Shown: positions 36,289 through 45,743, counted from the first letter of the stretch. The stretch is 64,000 nt of DNA from Tissierella creatinophila DSM 6911 (GCF_001940565.1 NZ_LTDM01000003.1:1-64000); one strand, 5' to 3'. Translations and numbers: made by a program. The notes: generated from the sequence alone by a model not told the origin.

Positions 36289-37479
36289 CTATAATTTCGC
36301 TACAAATTCTCTACCGAACTCTTTGCAATTTTCTATCGCTTCTATATTAGGATTCCAAAGTTCTCTTGGTCCTCCTTCTATTAATTCAAGTTTTGTATCT
36401 CTTAGTTTTTCTTCTATAAGTTTTACAGATTCACCAGACCAACCATATGATCCAAATGCGGCTGTCTTTTTCTTTTTAAATCCAATCCCACGTATCATCT
36501 CTAGAATTCCACCTGTGGCATGCATTATACCTTTATTTACAGTTGAAGAACCAAACATAAATGCCTTAGACTTAAATAGCTCTGTTATCATTTCGTTTTT
36601 ATCCGTCTTAGCTGCGTTAAATAGTTTAACGCTTACATTATCATCTACTTCTTTTATTCCCTCTGCTATAGCTTCTGCCATTCTTCTAGTTGCTCCCCAC
36701 ATAGTATCATATATTAAAACAATTTGATTTTCCTGATAACTCTCAGCCCATTGTAAATATTTTTCAACTATTTGAGCTGGATTATCTCTCCAAATAACTC
36801 CATGACTTGGAGCTATCATATTTAGAGGAAGCTTAAATGCTAATATTTCTTTTATTTTGTTTGTAACAAGAGGACTAAAAGGTGTAAGTATATTAGCATA
36901 GTATTTTATAGCTTCTTGAAATAGTTCACATTGGTCTACTGTATCATTGTACATTAGATCTGAAGCATAGTGCTGTCCAAATGCATCATTACTAAATAAG
37001 ATATTGTCTCCATCCATATAAGTCATCATACTATCTGGCCAGTGAAGCATTCTAGCTTCTACAAATGTAAGTGTAGACTCACCAATATCTAGTGTATCTC
37101 CAGTTTTTACTATCTTAAAGTTCCATCCTTCTTCGTGGAAATGAGCCTTTATAATCTTTTCTCCATTTGCTGTACAATATATTGGCACATCAGGGATTTC
37201 CTTTATTATAAGAGGTAGAGCGCCACTATGGTCTATTTCATTGTGTTGAGCTATTATATAGTCTATATCTTTTAAATCTATTTCTTCTTTTAATCTTTCT
37301 ACATACTCCTGAGCAAAAGGTGCCCAAGCAGTATCAATAAGTACATTTTTCTTATCTTTAATCAAATAGGAATTATATGACGAGCCTCTATGTGTAGAAT
37401 ACTCTTCACCATGAAAGCTCCTAAGTTCCCAATCTATCTTTCCTACCCAAGTTACTTTATCAGTCATTTTAAAACCCAT
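36289..37479 (-). CDS. FprA-type flavodiiron protein (O2/NO reductase)
   Basis: A 396-residue A-type flavodiiron protein: an N-terminal metallo-beta-lactamase-like diiron domain with the QHNEIDHSGALPL ligand motif (H-x-E-x-D-H, ~79), further ligands in LHWPDSMMTY and FSNDAFGQHYAS, and a C-terminal flavodoxin domain (~253-396; IVLIYDTMWGATRRMAEAIAEG, FGSSTVNKG, AFGSYGWSGESVK). Such enzymes reduce O2 to water or NO to N2O with electrons from rubredoxin or a reductase. ATG follows AAGGAGG. It is the downstream partner of a hemerythrin-like and an FNR-like gene, which together form a defence module. Confidence 0.95.
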   Translation of the reverse strand: MGFKMTDKVTWVGKIDWELRSFHGEEYSTHRGSSYNSYLIKDKKNVLIDTAWAPFAQEYVERLKEEIDLKDIDYIIAQHNEIDHSGALPLIIKEIPDVPIYCTANGEKIIKAHFHEEGWNFKIVKTGDTLDIGESTLTFVEARMLHWPDSMMTYMDGDNILFSNDAFGQHYASDLMYNDTVDQCELFQEAIKYYANILTPFSPLVTNKIKEILAFKLPLNMIAPSHGVIWRDNPAQIVEKYLQWAESYQENQIVLIYDTMWGATRRMAEAIAEGIKEVDDNVSVKLFNAAKTDKNEMITELFKSKAFMFGSSTVNKGIMHATGGILEMIRGIGFKKKKTAAFGSYGWSGESVKLIEEKLRDTKLELIEGGPRELWNPNIEAIENCKEFGREFVAKL

Positions 37480-37548
37480 AATTACTCCTCCTTGTGTTTT
37501 TATTAACCTTTATATAAACACATACCCATATTAGAAGATAAATATCCT

Positions 37549-38103
37549 TTAAAGATATTTATCTTCTAGAGTTTCTAATAGGTCTATATATTTTTGTTGT
37601 AAGCCTTTATCGCTTGCTTCTTGTTCTAGTTTTCTAGATTCTTCTTCTATAAAGCTTTTAGATTCTTCATCTAGCATTTTTTCTGCAAATTTATACATAG
37701 CTGTATTTTCTTTTTCAATATGTCTATCCAAAAGATTTGCATATCCTATAGCATTTGCTATTATATCAAGTCTAGCTTCATCACTTCCCTCACTATATGC
37801 TTTTACAGCCATCTCTAAATCTTGCATATAAAGTCTACCAAGGTCATGTTCAATATACATTCCAGTTATTGCGCCTGCTTTTCTAAGTCTTTCAATTTTT
37901 TCATTCATAGTTTTAAATAGTATATCTTCTTCTTTCCCATGATGATGTTTATCGGCATAAGTTCTTACAAAATCGATTATCTTTGGAATATCTTCTATAT
38001 CAAATTCTTCAAGTGTCATAATCTTATAGCACAAGCTTCTTACTACTTTTAACATTCTTCTTATATTTGCATGTTCTTCTACCATTATTTCTATAGTTTG
38101 CAT
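37549..38103 (-). CDS. Hemerythrin-like domain protein
   Basis: A 184-residue four-helix protein of the hemerythrin HHE family: EHANIRRMLK (~8-17), ADKHHHGKEEDILF (~51-64), YIEHDLGRLYMQDL (~83-96) and LDRHIEKENTAMYKFAE (~128-144) give the His/Glu pattern of a non-heme diiron centre that binds O2 or senses NO. It lies 15 bp after the FNR-like regulator and about 70 bp before the flavodiiron gene. A protective or O2-delivery role to the flavodiiron protein is inferred. Confidence 0.88.
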   Translation of the reverse strand: MQTIEIMVEEHANIRRMLKVVRSLCYKIMTLEEFDIEDIPKIIDFVRTYADKHHHGKEEDILFKTMNEKIERLRKAGAITGMYIEHDLGRLYMQDLEMAVKAYSEGSDEARLDIIANAIGYANLLDRHIEKENTAMYKFAEKMLDEESKSFIEEESRKLEQEASDKGLQQKYIDLLETLEDKYL

Positions 38104-38118
38104 GACTTCACCCTTTTC

Positions 38119-38799
38119 TTACTGAATTTTTTCTAGTGCGTATCGATTTAATATATTTATCTTTCTTTGTCCTATAAGTTTTATAATTCCTAGTTCTTGA
38201 AATGTTGAAAGTTTTCGGCTTAGTGTTTCACTACTCATACCTATTTGAGAAGCCAAATCTTTTTTACTCATCTTTAAGTCTAGCTTTCCATCTTCACCTG
38301 CGAGTTCTAGTAGTATATCTGCTAATCTTTTTTCTACTGAACTAAGGTTTATGTTTTCAATTAGTGATTCTGCTCTTTCAAGTCTTTCACTTAGCTCTTC
38401 CATTATTTTAAAAGATATAAGGGGATATTTTTTCAGTAGATCTTTTAAATCTTTTTCAGCTATAATGCACATCTTTGTATCGTCTAAGGCTTCTGCATTA
38501 TCCATTAATGGAGATGATTTAAATATAGATAGTTCACCCATAAATTCACCAGATTCTAATATCCTAATAACTTGTTCTTTTCCTGAACTAGATATTCTTG
38601 TGATCTTAACCTTGCCACTGTTTATAACATAAAGGTTTCCACTTTTTTCTCCTGCCATATAGATAAGTTCATTCTTTTTAAACTCTCTATGACTTATGAT
38701 AGATGAAACTTCATTCATCTCTGATTTATCTAGATTACTAAATATAGGGACTTTTTCTATACAAGATTTTTCTTCATTTGAATTACAAGTACAACTCAT
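38119..38799 (-). CDS. Crp/Fnr family regulator with FNR-like cysteine set
   Basis: A 226-residue regulator: an N-terminal cysteine segment (MSCTCNSNEEKSC, Cys 3, 5, 13), a cyclic-nucleotide-binding-like beta-roll (VPIFSNLDKSEM ... GEFMGELSIF), a central Cys at ~111 (DDTKMCIIAEKDL, the place of C122 in E. coli FNR) and a C-terminal winged HTH with recognition helix MSSETLSRKL. The E-x-x-S-R pattern is that of FNR, which reads TTGAT half-sites. Three N-terminal and one central Cys suggest an O2/NO-sensing Fe-S cluster (inference). The start at 38797-38799 follows AGGAGGAGG. It is likely cotranscribed with the hemerythrin gene. Confidence 0.88.
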   Translation of the reverse strand: MSCTCNSNEEKSCIEKVPIFSNLDKSEMNEVSSIISHREFKKNELIYMAGEKSGNLYVINSGKVKITRISSSGKEQVIRILESGEFMGELSIFKSSPLMDNAEALDDTKMCIIAEKDLKDLLKKYPLISFKIMEELSERLERAESLIENINLSSVEKRLADILLELAGEDGKLDLKMSKKDLASQIGMSSETLSRKLSTFQELGIIKLIGQRKINILNRYALEKIQ

Positions 38800-38864
38800 A
38801 AAACCTCCTCCTATTATAACCAAATAGCTACAATTAAAACCAATATTTCTTTACCTATTCAAGT

Positions 38865-39080
38865 TTATACCTCTCCCCAGACTCCAAAACCTAATGCTAT
38901 AATTTTTTCTTCTATTTCCTTTGATGTTATGACCTTTTCGTCAAAATATACTCTTGCTTTTGAGGAGTCAAATATAACTTCACCTGAGTCTATACCTTTA
39001 GTTTCTCTAAGCATATCTTCTATCTTGGACACACTGCTTGGACAAGTTAATTTTTTTAATTGATAAGTTGTATTTTTCAT
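38865..39080 (-). CDS. HMA domain protein with incomplete metal motif
   Basis: A 71-residue protein with the beta-alpha-beta-beta-alpha-beta fold of heavy-metal-associated domains: LKKLTCPSSVSKIEDMLRETKGI and VYFDEKVITSKEIEEKI. The usual M-x-C-x-x-C metal site reads TCPSS, so the second Cys is Ser (one Cys remains). The length is that of a free copper-chaperone-like protein. Metal binding would be weak or different. It lies upstream of the FNR-like gene (65-bp gap) and after the threonine aldolase gene. Its function is unknown. Confidence 0.75.
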   Translation of the reverse strand: MKNTTYQLKKLTCPSSVSKIEDMLRETKGIDSGEVIFDSSKARVYFDEKVITSKEIEEKIIALGFGVWGEV

Positions 39081-39114
39081 TTCTTATTCCCCCAATTATT
39101 TTTTATCTTGTTTT

Positions 39115-40137
39115 TTATTCCATTTCCTTTATAGCTTTTATAAATTTATCTATATCTTCTTTCTCTGTATCAAAAGAGGTTACAAGTCTAACTAAATTAG
39201 TCTTTTCATCTATTATATAAAAACCAAATTCATCTTGCAAATTATCCATGATTTTTTTATCCATATTTGCAAATATCATATTGGTTTTAAATCCTTCTTG
39301 TACCTTTACACTTTTACATTCTCTTAATCTTTCCTTTAAATATGATCCCATTTCATTTGCATTTGTTGCACATTCTCTCCATACCCCATCTTCTAAGTAT
39401 GGAATAAACTGACAAGAGACAAACCTCATCTTGGATAATAGCTGCATACCTTGTTTTCTATAGTATTTGAAGTTTTTACTTATTTCTTTATTAAATGAAA
39501 CTATGGCTTCTCCTATCATCATTCCATTTTTAGTTCCACCAAAAGATAAAAGATCTACTCCTGTATCAGCTATCATCTCTTTAAAAGAAGAATCTAAGGC
39601 TATTATAGCATTTGCAAGTCTTGCACCATCTAAATGTAGGTACATGTTATTGCTATGGGCGAAATCTGCAATTTCTTTTATTTCTTCAACTGAGTATAAA
39701 GTACCTGTTTCTGTAGTTTGAGATATAGAGATTATCCTAGGCTGAACTCTGTGTTCATCATCTGGATGAGTTAAAAACTTCTTTATATTTTCTATCTTTA
39801 ACTTTCCATCATCTTCAGGAGTGTAGAGTATTTTAGATCCACTAAAATTTTCAAATGTTCCACACTCATCTGTATTTATATGTGCTGTTTCAGTACATAT
39901 AACCGCTTCAAACGGTCTTAAAATACCACTTAATCCTATTACATTTGCCGCAGTTCCAAGTAGCGTAAAGTATACATCTACATCTTTTTGGAATAAATCT
40001 TTTATAATATCTATAGCTCTTTTGCTATAGGTGTCCGCTCCATAAGGACTTTCATGTCCTATATTTGCTTCTTGTATTGCATTTAATATTTTGGGGTGTA
40101 CCCCTGATACATTGTCTGATTTAAACATTTTCATCAT
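39115..40137 (-). CDS. Low-specificity L-threonine aldolase family (PLP)
   Basis: A 340-residue fold-type I PLP enzyme that cleaves L-threonine or allo-threonine to glycine and acetaldehyde. It has FKSDNVSGVHPKIL at the N-terminus, GTAANVIGLSGILRPFEAVIC, the HLDGARLANAI cofactor Asp/Arg segment (~173-183) and the PLP Lys in DLLSFGGTKNGMMIGE (~205-220). Length typical. Two start ATGs are possible (first or second Met); AGAGGTG fits either. A related beta-eliminating lyase function is the main alternative. It is probably cotranscribed with the HMA gene 34 bp downstream. Confidence 0.88.
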   Translation of the reverse strand: MMKMFKSDNVSGVHPKILNAIQEANIGHESPYGADTYSKRAIDIIKDLFQKDVDVYFTLLGTAANVIGLSGILRPFEAVICTETAHINTDECGTFENFSGSKILYTPEDDGKLKIENIKKFLTHPDDEHRVQPRIISISQTTETGTLYSVEEIKEIADFAHSNNMYLHLDGARLANAIIALDSSFKEMIADTGVDLLSFGGTKNGMMIGEAIVSFNKEISKNFKYYRKQGMQLLSKMRFVSCQFIPYLEDGVWRECATNANEMGSYLKERLRECKSVKVQEGFKTNMIFANMDKKIMDNLQDEFGFYIIDEKTNLVRLVTSFDTEKEDIDKFIKAIKEME

Positions 40138-40225
40138 ATCACCTCTAGTAAGTTTTTAAACATATATTAATTATACCATATTTATATTGGAAGTATTTGT
40201 AAGAATAAAAGATTGATATATAAAG

Positions 40226-40255
40226 AAAAAAGTAGGAGCTAGCTCCTACTTTTTT
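40226..40255 (-). terminator. Terminator of the glutamate dehydrogenase gene
   Basis: Perfect palindrome AGTAGGAGCT/AGCTCCTACT with A/T-runs; centre 40240/40241. It overlaps the last codons of the gene. Confidence 0.9.
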
Positions 40256-41504
40256 AATACCATCCTCTAAGCTTCATCACTTCTGCTACTTTTTTAACAC
40301 TAAACATATAGGCAGCTTTTCTTAAATTTACTCCATACTCTTCTTTTATTTTCCAAATATTTTCAAATGCATCTACCATGGCTTTTTCTTGTCTTTCTAT
40401 TACCTCTTCCTCACACCAATAATAGCCGTATAAGTTTTGTACCCATTCAAAGTATGAAACAGTAACACCTCCTGAATTGGCAAGTATATCTGGAGCAACC
40501 AAGATACCTTTTTCTTCTAAAACCTTATTTGCTTTTGGAGTTATAGGTCCATTTGCAGCTTCTGCTATTATTTTAGAGTTTATAAGATTTACATTTTTTT
40601 CTGTTATTGCATTTTCTATTGCAGCAGGAATTAATACCTCTACATCTAAAGACCAAAAATCTTCTAGAGATATAAGTTTAGCATCTTTAAAATCTATTAA
40701 GTCTTTATTTATATTTAAATGATTTTTTAAATCCTCATATTTAAATCCTTCTTCACAATAAATAGCATTTTCTCTAAGTCCTATAGCTACTACTTTAGCA
40801 CCTAAGTTTTCTAAATGCTTTACTGTAAAGCTTCCAACATTTCCAAAACCTTGAACCCCTACACTTAGTCCTTTAATATCTAGCCCAAGTTTTTTACATG
40901 ATTCTCTTACAACTAGTGCTACTCCAAAACCTGTAGCTTCATTTCTTCCCTTTGAGCCACCAAATTCTAATGGTTTTCCAGTTATTACACCTAGTTCATG
41001 ATTTCCAGTAAGTTTTATATATTCATCTACCATCCAAGCCATTATCTGACCATTCGTATTTACATCTGGTGCTGGTATATCTATCTTTTCTCCTAAGTAC
41101 TTATGAAGACCTCTTATATATCCTCTTGCTAGTCTTTCGAGTTCACCATTTGATAAATCCTTTGGATTTACTGTAATTCCTCCTTTAGCTCCCCCGTAGG
41201 GAATACCTGTTATACCGCATTTAAAAGTCATCCAAATTGAAAGTGCCTTTACCTCTTCTAAATCAACATTTTCATGAAACCTAACTCCACCTTTTCCAGG
41301 ACCCACTGCATTATTGTGAAGAGATCTGTAACCTTTAAACACCTTCACAGTTCCATCATCCATCTTTACTGGAATTGAAATTTCTATAACTCTTTGTGGT
41401 TCTTTTAATAATTCATAAACACTTTGTTTTAAACCTAGTGCATCACAAGCTATTTTGATTTGTTCCTGAGCTGCTCTAAGCGGACTTAAATTTTCCTTAC
41501 TCAT
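40254..41504 (-). CDS. gdhA: Glutamate dehydrogenase (NAD-type)
   Basis: A 416-residue hexameric GDH catalysing glutamate + NAD(P)+ to 2-oxoglutarate + ammonia. Marks: VFKGYRSLHNNAVGPGKGGVRFHENV, GIPYGGAKGGITVNP (substrate Lys, ~106-120), PAPDVNTNGQIMAWMVDEY (catalytic Asp), and the Rossmann motif VQGFGNVGSFTVKHL (~216-230) with neutral/acidic residues after it. The length and sequence resemble clostridial NAD-specific GDH. It is monocistronic with a strong terminator. It fits glutamate/amino-acid fermentation. Cofactor choice is not proved by sequence. Confidence 0.95.
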   Translation of the reverse strand: MSKENLSPLRAAQEQIKIACDALGLKQSVYELLKEPQRVIEISIPVKMDDGTVKVFKGYRSLHNNAVGPGKGGVRFHENVDLEEVKALSIWMTFKCGITGIPYGGAKGGITVNPKDLSNGELERLARGYIRGLHKYLGEKIDIPAPDVNTNGQIMAWMVDEYIKLTGNHELGVITGKPLEFGGSKGRNEATGFGVALVVRESCKKLGLDIKGLSVGVQGFGNVGSFTVKHLENLGAKVVAIGLRENAIYCEEGFKYEDLKNHLNINKDLIDFKDAKLISLEDFWSLDVEVLIPAAIENAITEKNVNLINSKIIAEAANGPITPKANKVLEEKGILVAPDILANSGGVTVSYFEWVQNLYGYYWCEEEVIERQEKAMVDAFENIWKIKEEYGVNLRKAAYMFSVKKVAEVMKLRGWY

Positions 41505-41620
41505 AAAATCACCCCTGATTTGAATTATATAGATATGATTATTATATACTATTTTTTAGTAGAATAGAAAATTTTTTTCTTTACTATATATAAATTAGAT
41601 AAGTTTTCATCATTAAACAT

Positions 41621-41657
41621 AAAAAAACTCACAATCCAAGTTGATCGCAAGTTTTTT
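41621..41657 (-). terminator. Terminator of the helicase gene
   Basis: Hairpin of AAACTTGCGATC with GGATTGTGAGTTT on the minus strand (several G-U pairs), followed by T7. Confidence 0.7.
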
Positions 41658-41661
41658 ACAT

Positions 41662-43302
41662 CTATTTTCTTCTAGGGTTTGCTATTTCTACTCTTACGCG
41701 AGTTCCCTTGATCTCTTCATTATTTAATGAATCTATAACTTTTCTAGCCTCGTTTTTATCTACTTCTACAAACGAAAACTTATCGTATACATCTATTTTA
41801 CCTATAGCACCTTTATCTACACCGGCTGTTTGAGTAATAGCTGCTAGTATATGTCTTGGTCTTACGCCTTTTCTGTTTCCAATACCAATATGAATTCTTT
41901 TCATATCTCCTGATTTTCTGCTTGAATGTGATTGAGATTGTGATTTAGAGCTTGATCCTTGAGATTTTTTCCCAAAGTCTACCATGTCTAACTCTTGATG
42001 TTTGTTTGATTTATCAGAACCCATATAAAACTTTAAAAGAACTGACGCTATATCTACAGAAGTAAGACCTTCTTCTATAAGTCCATCTATAGTCTTTTTA
42101 TATTTATTTAAATCTTCATCTTCTATACCTTCTTTAATCTTATCTAGCATAGTAGTTGTATAAGTTTCTTCCATATCTTTTAATGTAGGTACATCTTTTC
42201 TTTTTATCTTTATATTTGCATATCTTTGTATATTTCTTAGTTTATTATTATCTCTATTTGTTACAAAGCTTATTGCCACACCTTCTCTACCTGCTCTTGC
42301 AGTTCTACCTATTCTATGAACATAGTATTCTTCATCTTGAGGTATATCATAGTTTATAACAAGGTCTATATCATCTACATCAAGACCCCTAGCTGCAACA
42401 TCTGTAGCCACAAGTATATCTATAGAACCTCTTCTAAACTTATTCATTACAGTGTCTCTTTGATTTTGTTTTAAATCTCCATGAAGTCCATCTACAAGGT
42501 ATCCTCTAGCTGAAAGTTCTTCATTTAATGCATCTACTTTTCTCTTAGTATTACAGAATACTATAGATAGTTTAGGATTATATATGTCTATAGCCCTACT
42601 TAAAATCTCAGTTTTCATATGCTCTTTTACTTCATAGTAGAATTGCTCTATCTGAGGTATTATAAGTTCTTTATGAGTTACCTTTATTATTTCAGGATTC
42701 TTTTGATATTTAGATGCAAAGTTTATTATGTCCTTTGGCATAGTAGCTGAGAAAAATATAGTTTGCCTATCTTCATGAAGTTTATCCATTACAAGTGCTA
42801 TATCGTCTCTAAAACCCATATCAAACATTTCATCTGCTTCATCTAATACCATAAATTTTACATTATCAACTTTTACAGTTTTTCTTCTTATATGGTCTAT
42901 AAGCCTTCCTGGAGTTCCAACTATTATCTGAACACCTTTTTTTAATGCTCTAATTTGTCTATCTATTGGCTGACCACCATAAACTGGTATTACTTCAATT
43001 CCTCTTTTAAACTTTCCAAGCTTTTTCATCTCTTCTGCAACTTGAATGCAAAGCTCTCTAGTAGGACATAGAACAAGCGCTTGTACAGATCTATCCTTAC
43101 TATCTACCATCTCTAATATTGGTATACCAAAGGCTGCAGTTTTACCTGTACCTGTTTGTGCTTGCCCTATAATATCCTTACCACTTAATACGACAGGAAT
43201 AGCCTTTTCTTGGATTGGAGACATTTCTTCAAATCCCATTTCAGAAACACTTCTTTGCATTTCTTCGGTTAGGTCTATTTCGTTAAATTTTAATTTTGAC
43301 AT
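41662..43302 (-). CDS. DEAD-box RNA helicase with C-terminal DbpA-type RNA-binding domain
   Basis: A 546-residue ATP-dependent RNA helicase. Motifs are AQTGTGKTAAFGIP (I, ~45), PTRELCIQ (Ia), VGTPGRLIDHI (Ib), VLDEADEMFDMGF (II), FSATMP (III), FCNTKRKVD (IV), ATDVAARGLDV (V) and YVHRIGRTARAGREG (VI). The C-terminal ~75 residues (MKRIHIGIGNRKGVRPRHIL ... RVEIANPRRK) are a DbpA/CsdA RNA-binding domain, reached through a Ser/Gln-rich linker (KKSQGSSSKSQSQSHSSRK). Roles in ribosome assembly or cold RNA unfolding are inferred from family. ATG follows AGGAGGAAC. Divergent from pepF. Confidence 0.93.
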   Translation of the reverse strand: MSKLKFNEIDLTEEMQRSVSEMGFEEMSPIQEKAIPVVLSGKDIIGQAQTGTGKTAAFGIPILEMVDSKDRSVQALVLCPTRELCIQVAEEMKKLGKFKRGIEVIPVYGGQPIDRQIRALKKGVQIIVGTPGRLIDHIRRKTVKVDNVKFMVLDEADEMFDMGFRDDIALVMDKLHEDRQTIFFSATMPKDIINFASKYQKNPEIIKVTHKELIIPQIEQFYYEVKEHMKTEILSRAIDIYNPKLSIVFCNTKRKVDALNEELSARGYLVDGLHGDLKQNQRDTVMNKFRRGSIDILVATDVAARGLDVDDIDLVINYDIPQDEEYYVHRIGRTARAGREGVAISFVTNRDNNKLRNIQRYANIKIKRKDVPTLKDMEETYTTTMLDKIKEGIEDEDLNKYKKTIDGLIEEGLTSVDIASVLLKFYMGSDKSNKHQELDMVDFGKKSQGSSSKSQSQSHSSRKSGDMKRIHIGIGNRKGVRPRHILAAITQTAGVDKGAIGKIDVYDKFSFVEVDKNEARKVIDSLNNEEIKGTRVRVEIANPRRK

Positions 43303-43485
43303 TCCGTTCCTCCTTATTGTATATAACTTATAAATTATATACTTAAAATATACTTATTGCAAGTGATTTTAAAACATAGACAATATAATTAGTATATTTT
43401 CCCCTTAAAAGCACATATTATTCTTAATTGGATGATTTTATGGTATAATAATTTCCGAAGCTAAATAACTGAGAGGTGTTAAAAT

Positions 43486-45249
43486 ATGAGATGGAGTTTA
43501 GATGAACTTTACTCTGATTTTGAATCAGAAGAGTATAAAAATGATTTTGAAAGATTAGAAAAATTAATTGAAGGTTTTACAGATTGGGCTGAAAACGAAT
43601 TAAACCTAGATGGAGATAAGATAGTTTTGCTTGAAGACTATATAAAGTTCTCTGAAGAAATCCTTACTACATTTATAAAGCTTAGAGGTTTTGCATCTCT
43701 TTCATCTAGCGTGGATGCAAGAGATGAAAAAGCTATACAAGAAATGGACAAATTGTCCCTTGTTTATACTAATCTTACCAAGCCAGAAGTAGATTTTAAA
43801 AACTTTTTAAAAGAAGTCAATAATTTAGATGAACTTATAAATGAGTCTGAGCTTTTAAAAGAGCATAGATTTATATTAAAAGATATGAAAGAAGATACAA
43901 AGTATCTTCTAAGTGAAAAAGAAGAAATCCTTATATCCAAGATGAAAAACACAGGCTCTAACGCTTGGGGAAACCTTCAAAACCAACTTTCTTCAAAACT
44001 CCTTGTGGATATAGTAATAGATGAAGAAGAAAAAAAATTACCTCTTTCTGTAGTTAGAAATTTAGCTTATAGTAAAGACTCCCAGGTGAGAAAATTAGCA
44101 TACTATGCAGAAATTAAAGCTTATAAAAAGATAGAAGAGTCTTCTGCTGCTGCTCTAAATGGTATAAAAGGAGAAGTTATAACAGTATCAAAGCTTAGAG
44201 GATTTCAATCACCATTGGATGAGACTTTAGTAAAATCTAGAATGGATAAAAAAACTCTCGATGCTATGATCGATGCTATGGAAGAATTTCTACCAGTCTT
44301 TCATAAATACTTTAAGAAAAAAGCTGAAATTTTAGGTCATAGAGATGGGCTTCCCTTCTATGGTATCTTTGCTCCTATAGGAGAAGTTGATATGAGGTTT
44401 ACCTATGATGAGGCAATTAACTATATAGTAAAAAACTTTAATAAATTTAGCGAAAAACTTGGATCTTTTGTGCAAGAAGCTTATGATAAAAATTGGCTAG
44501 ATGTAGAACCTAGAGAAGGAAAAAGAGGAGGGGCATTTTGTTCCAATCTTCATCCAATAGGTGAAAGTCGTATTCTTTCAAATTTCGATGGAAGTTTTTC
44601 CAATATGACAACTCTAGCACACGAACTAGGTCACGCTTATCACGGCTCAACTCTTATGGACGAATCCATACTAAATAGTAGTTATCCTATGCCTATAGCT
44701 GAAACAGCTTCGATATTTTGTGAGACAATAGTTGTAAATGCAGCTCTTGAAAATATAAGTAAAGAAGAAGCTTTAAGCATTCTTGAAAGCTCTATATCAG
44801 ATGCAGCACAGGTTATAGTTGATATCTATAGTAGGTTTGTATTTGAAAGCATGTTATTTGCAGCAAGAGAGAGTCACCCTCTATCTGTAACTGAATTAAA
44901 GGAAACAATGATGGAAGCTCAGAAAAAGGCATATGGAGATGGATTAGATCATTCTCTACTTCATCCTTATATGTGGATAAATAAACCGCATTACTATTCT
45001 GCTAGCCTTAACTTCTATAACTTTCCATATGCCTTTGGACTACTTTTCTCTAAAGGATTATATGCAGAATATTTAAAACGCGGAGATGAATTTGTAAAAG
45101 AATATGATGCACTATTAAATGCTACAGGTAAAAACAATATAAGAGATGTAGCCCTTAGAATGAATATAGATATACACAATCCAGAGTTCTTTAGAAACTC
45201 ACTAAAACTTATAGAAAGTGATATAGAAAAGTTTATAAGCCTAGCTTAA
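43486..45249 (+). CDS. pepF: Oligoendopeptidase F (M3B metallopeptidase)
   Basis: A 587-residue zinc metallopeptidase that degrades short peptides in the cytoplasm. It is mostly helical. The zinc motif HELGHAYH sits near residue 380 (TTLAHELGHAYHGSTL), and the third ligand Glu is in PIAETASIFCE about 25 residues on. The C-terminal HPYMWINKPHYYSASLNFYNFPYAFG segment carries the substrate-binding His and Tyr residues of M3 enzymes. The length is typical. ATG follows GAGAGGTG. It is monocistronic, with a bidirectional terminator. It fits use of peptides as carbon source. Confidence 0.94.
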   Translation: MRWSLDELYSDFESEEYKNDFERLEKLIEGFTDWAENELNLDGDKIVLLEDYIKFSEEILTTFIKLRGFASLSSSVDARDEKAIQEMDKLSLVYTNLTKPEVDFKNFLKEVNNLDELINESELLKEHRFILKDMKEDTKYLLSEKEEILISKMKNTGSNAWGNLQNQLSSKLLVDIVIDEEEKKLPLSVVRNLAYSKDSQVRKLAYYAEIKAYKKIEESSAAALNGIKGEVITVSKLRGFQSPLDETLVKSRMDKKTLDAMIDAMEEFLPVFHKYFKKKAEILGHRDGLPFYGIFAPIGEVDMRFTYDEAINYIVKNFNKFSEKLGSFVQEAYDKNWLDVEPREGKRGGAFCSNLHPIGESRILSNFDGSFSNMTTLAHELGHAYHGSTLMDESILNSSYPMPIAETASIFCETIVVNAALENISKEEALSILESSISDAAQVIVDIYSRFVFESMLFAARESHPLSVTELKETMMEAQKKAYGDGLDHSLLHPYMWINKPHYYSASLNFYNFPYAFGLLFSKGLYAEYLKRGDEFVKEYDALLNATGKNNIRDVALRMNIDIHNPEFFRNSLKLIESDIEKFISLA

Positions 45250-45285
45250 AATAAGAAGCTACCTATATAGGTAGCTTCTTATTTT
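45248..45285. terminator. Bidirectional terminator
   Basis: A long palindrome, AATAAGAAGCTACCTATA and complement, flanked by A/T-runs, between convergent pepF (+) and the W/Mo cofactor operon end (-). Confidence 0.92.
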
Positions 45286-45286
45286 T

Positions 45287-45742
45287 TTACTTATTTGAAA
45301 TAAAGCGATCAGTACTAGGTAGACTTACGACTTTGTCATCTATCTTTACAAATCCACTTTTTATTATCTTAGTGAATATTACATTCATAAATAGATTACA
45401 AGTTTCCCCAGATTGAATTAATTTGCATTCTTTAAAGCATCTCTTTCCAATAGCTGTTACTTCTTGAACTGTTTCACCTATTTGAAGTCTTTGACCTATT
45501 TCTATGTTTTTAACTTCTAAATCTTTAATAGTAATATTTTCATAAAATCTAAATAAACAAAGTCCCTCAAATTCTTCTTCATCTATTAAATTTCTTATTC
45601 TTTCACTTAATATAGAGATTTGTCTGTTCTTTTCTCTTTTAGGAAATTCCCCAATCATACCCAGTTCTTTGTCTATTATAGCTTGTCTTAAGTAATCAAT
45701 ATGACCATCTTCATCCTTCAATTTAAGTGCTACAACTTTCAA
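45287..45742 (-). CDS. Free-standing MOSC domain protein
   Basis: A 151-residue protein with a single MOSC domain: DKELGMIGEFPKREKNRQIS, RFYENITIKDLEVKNIEIGQRLQIGE and the conserved Cys segment IGKRCFKECKLIQSGETC. MOSC domains handle the Mo/W cofactor or sulfur, as in the C-terminus of Moco sulfurase and YiiM. It is the last gene of the tup-moe-moa operon, directly after a MoaC-MOSC fusion whose tail it resembles; the two MOSC copies probably arose by duplication (inference). The precise reaction is unknown. Confidence 0.85.
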   Translation of the reverse strand: MKVVALKLKDEDGHIDYLRQAIIDKELGMIGEFPKREKNRQISILSERIRNLIDEEEFEGLCLFRFYENITIKDLEVKNIEIGQRLQIGETVQEVTAIGKRCFKECKLIQSGETCNLFMNVIFTKIIKSGFVKIDDKVVSLPSTDRFISNK

Positions 45743-45743
45743 A

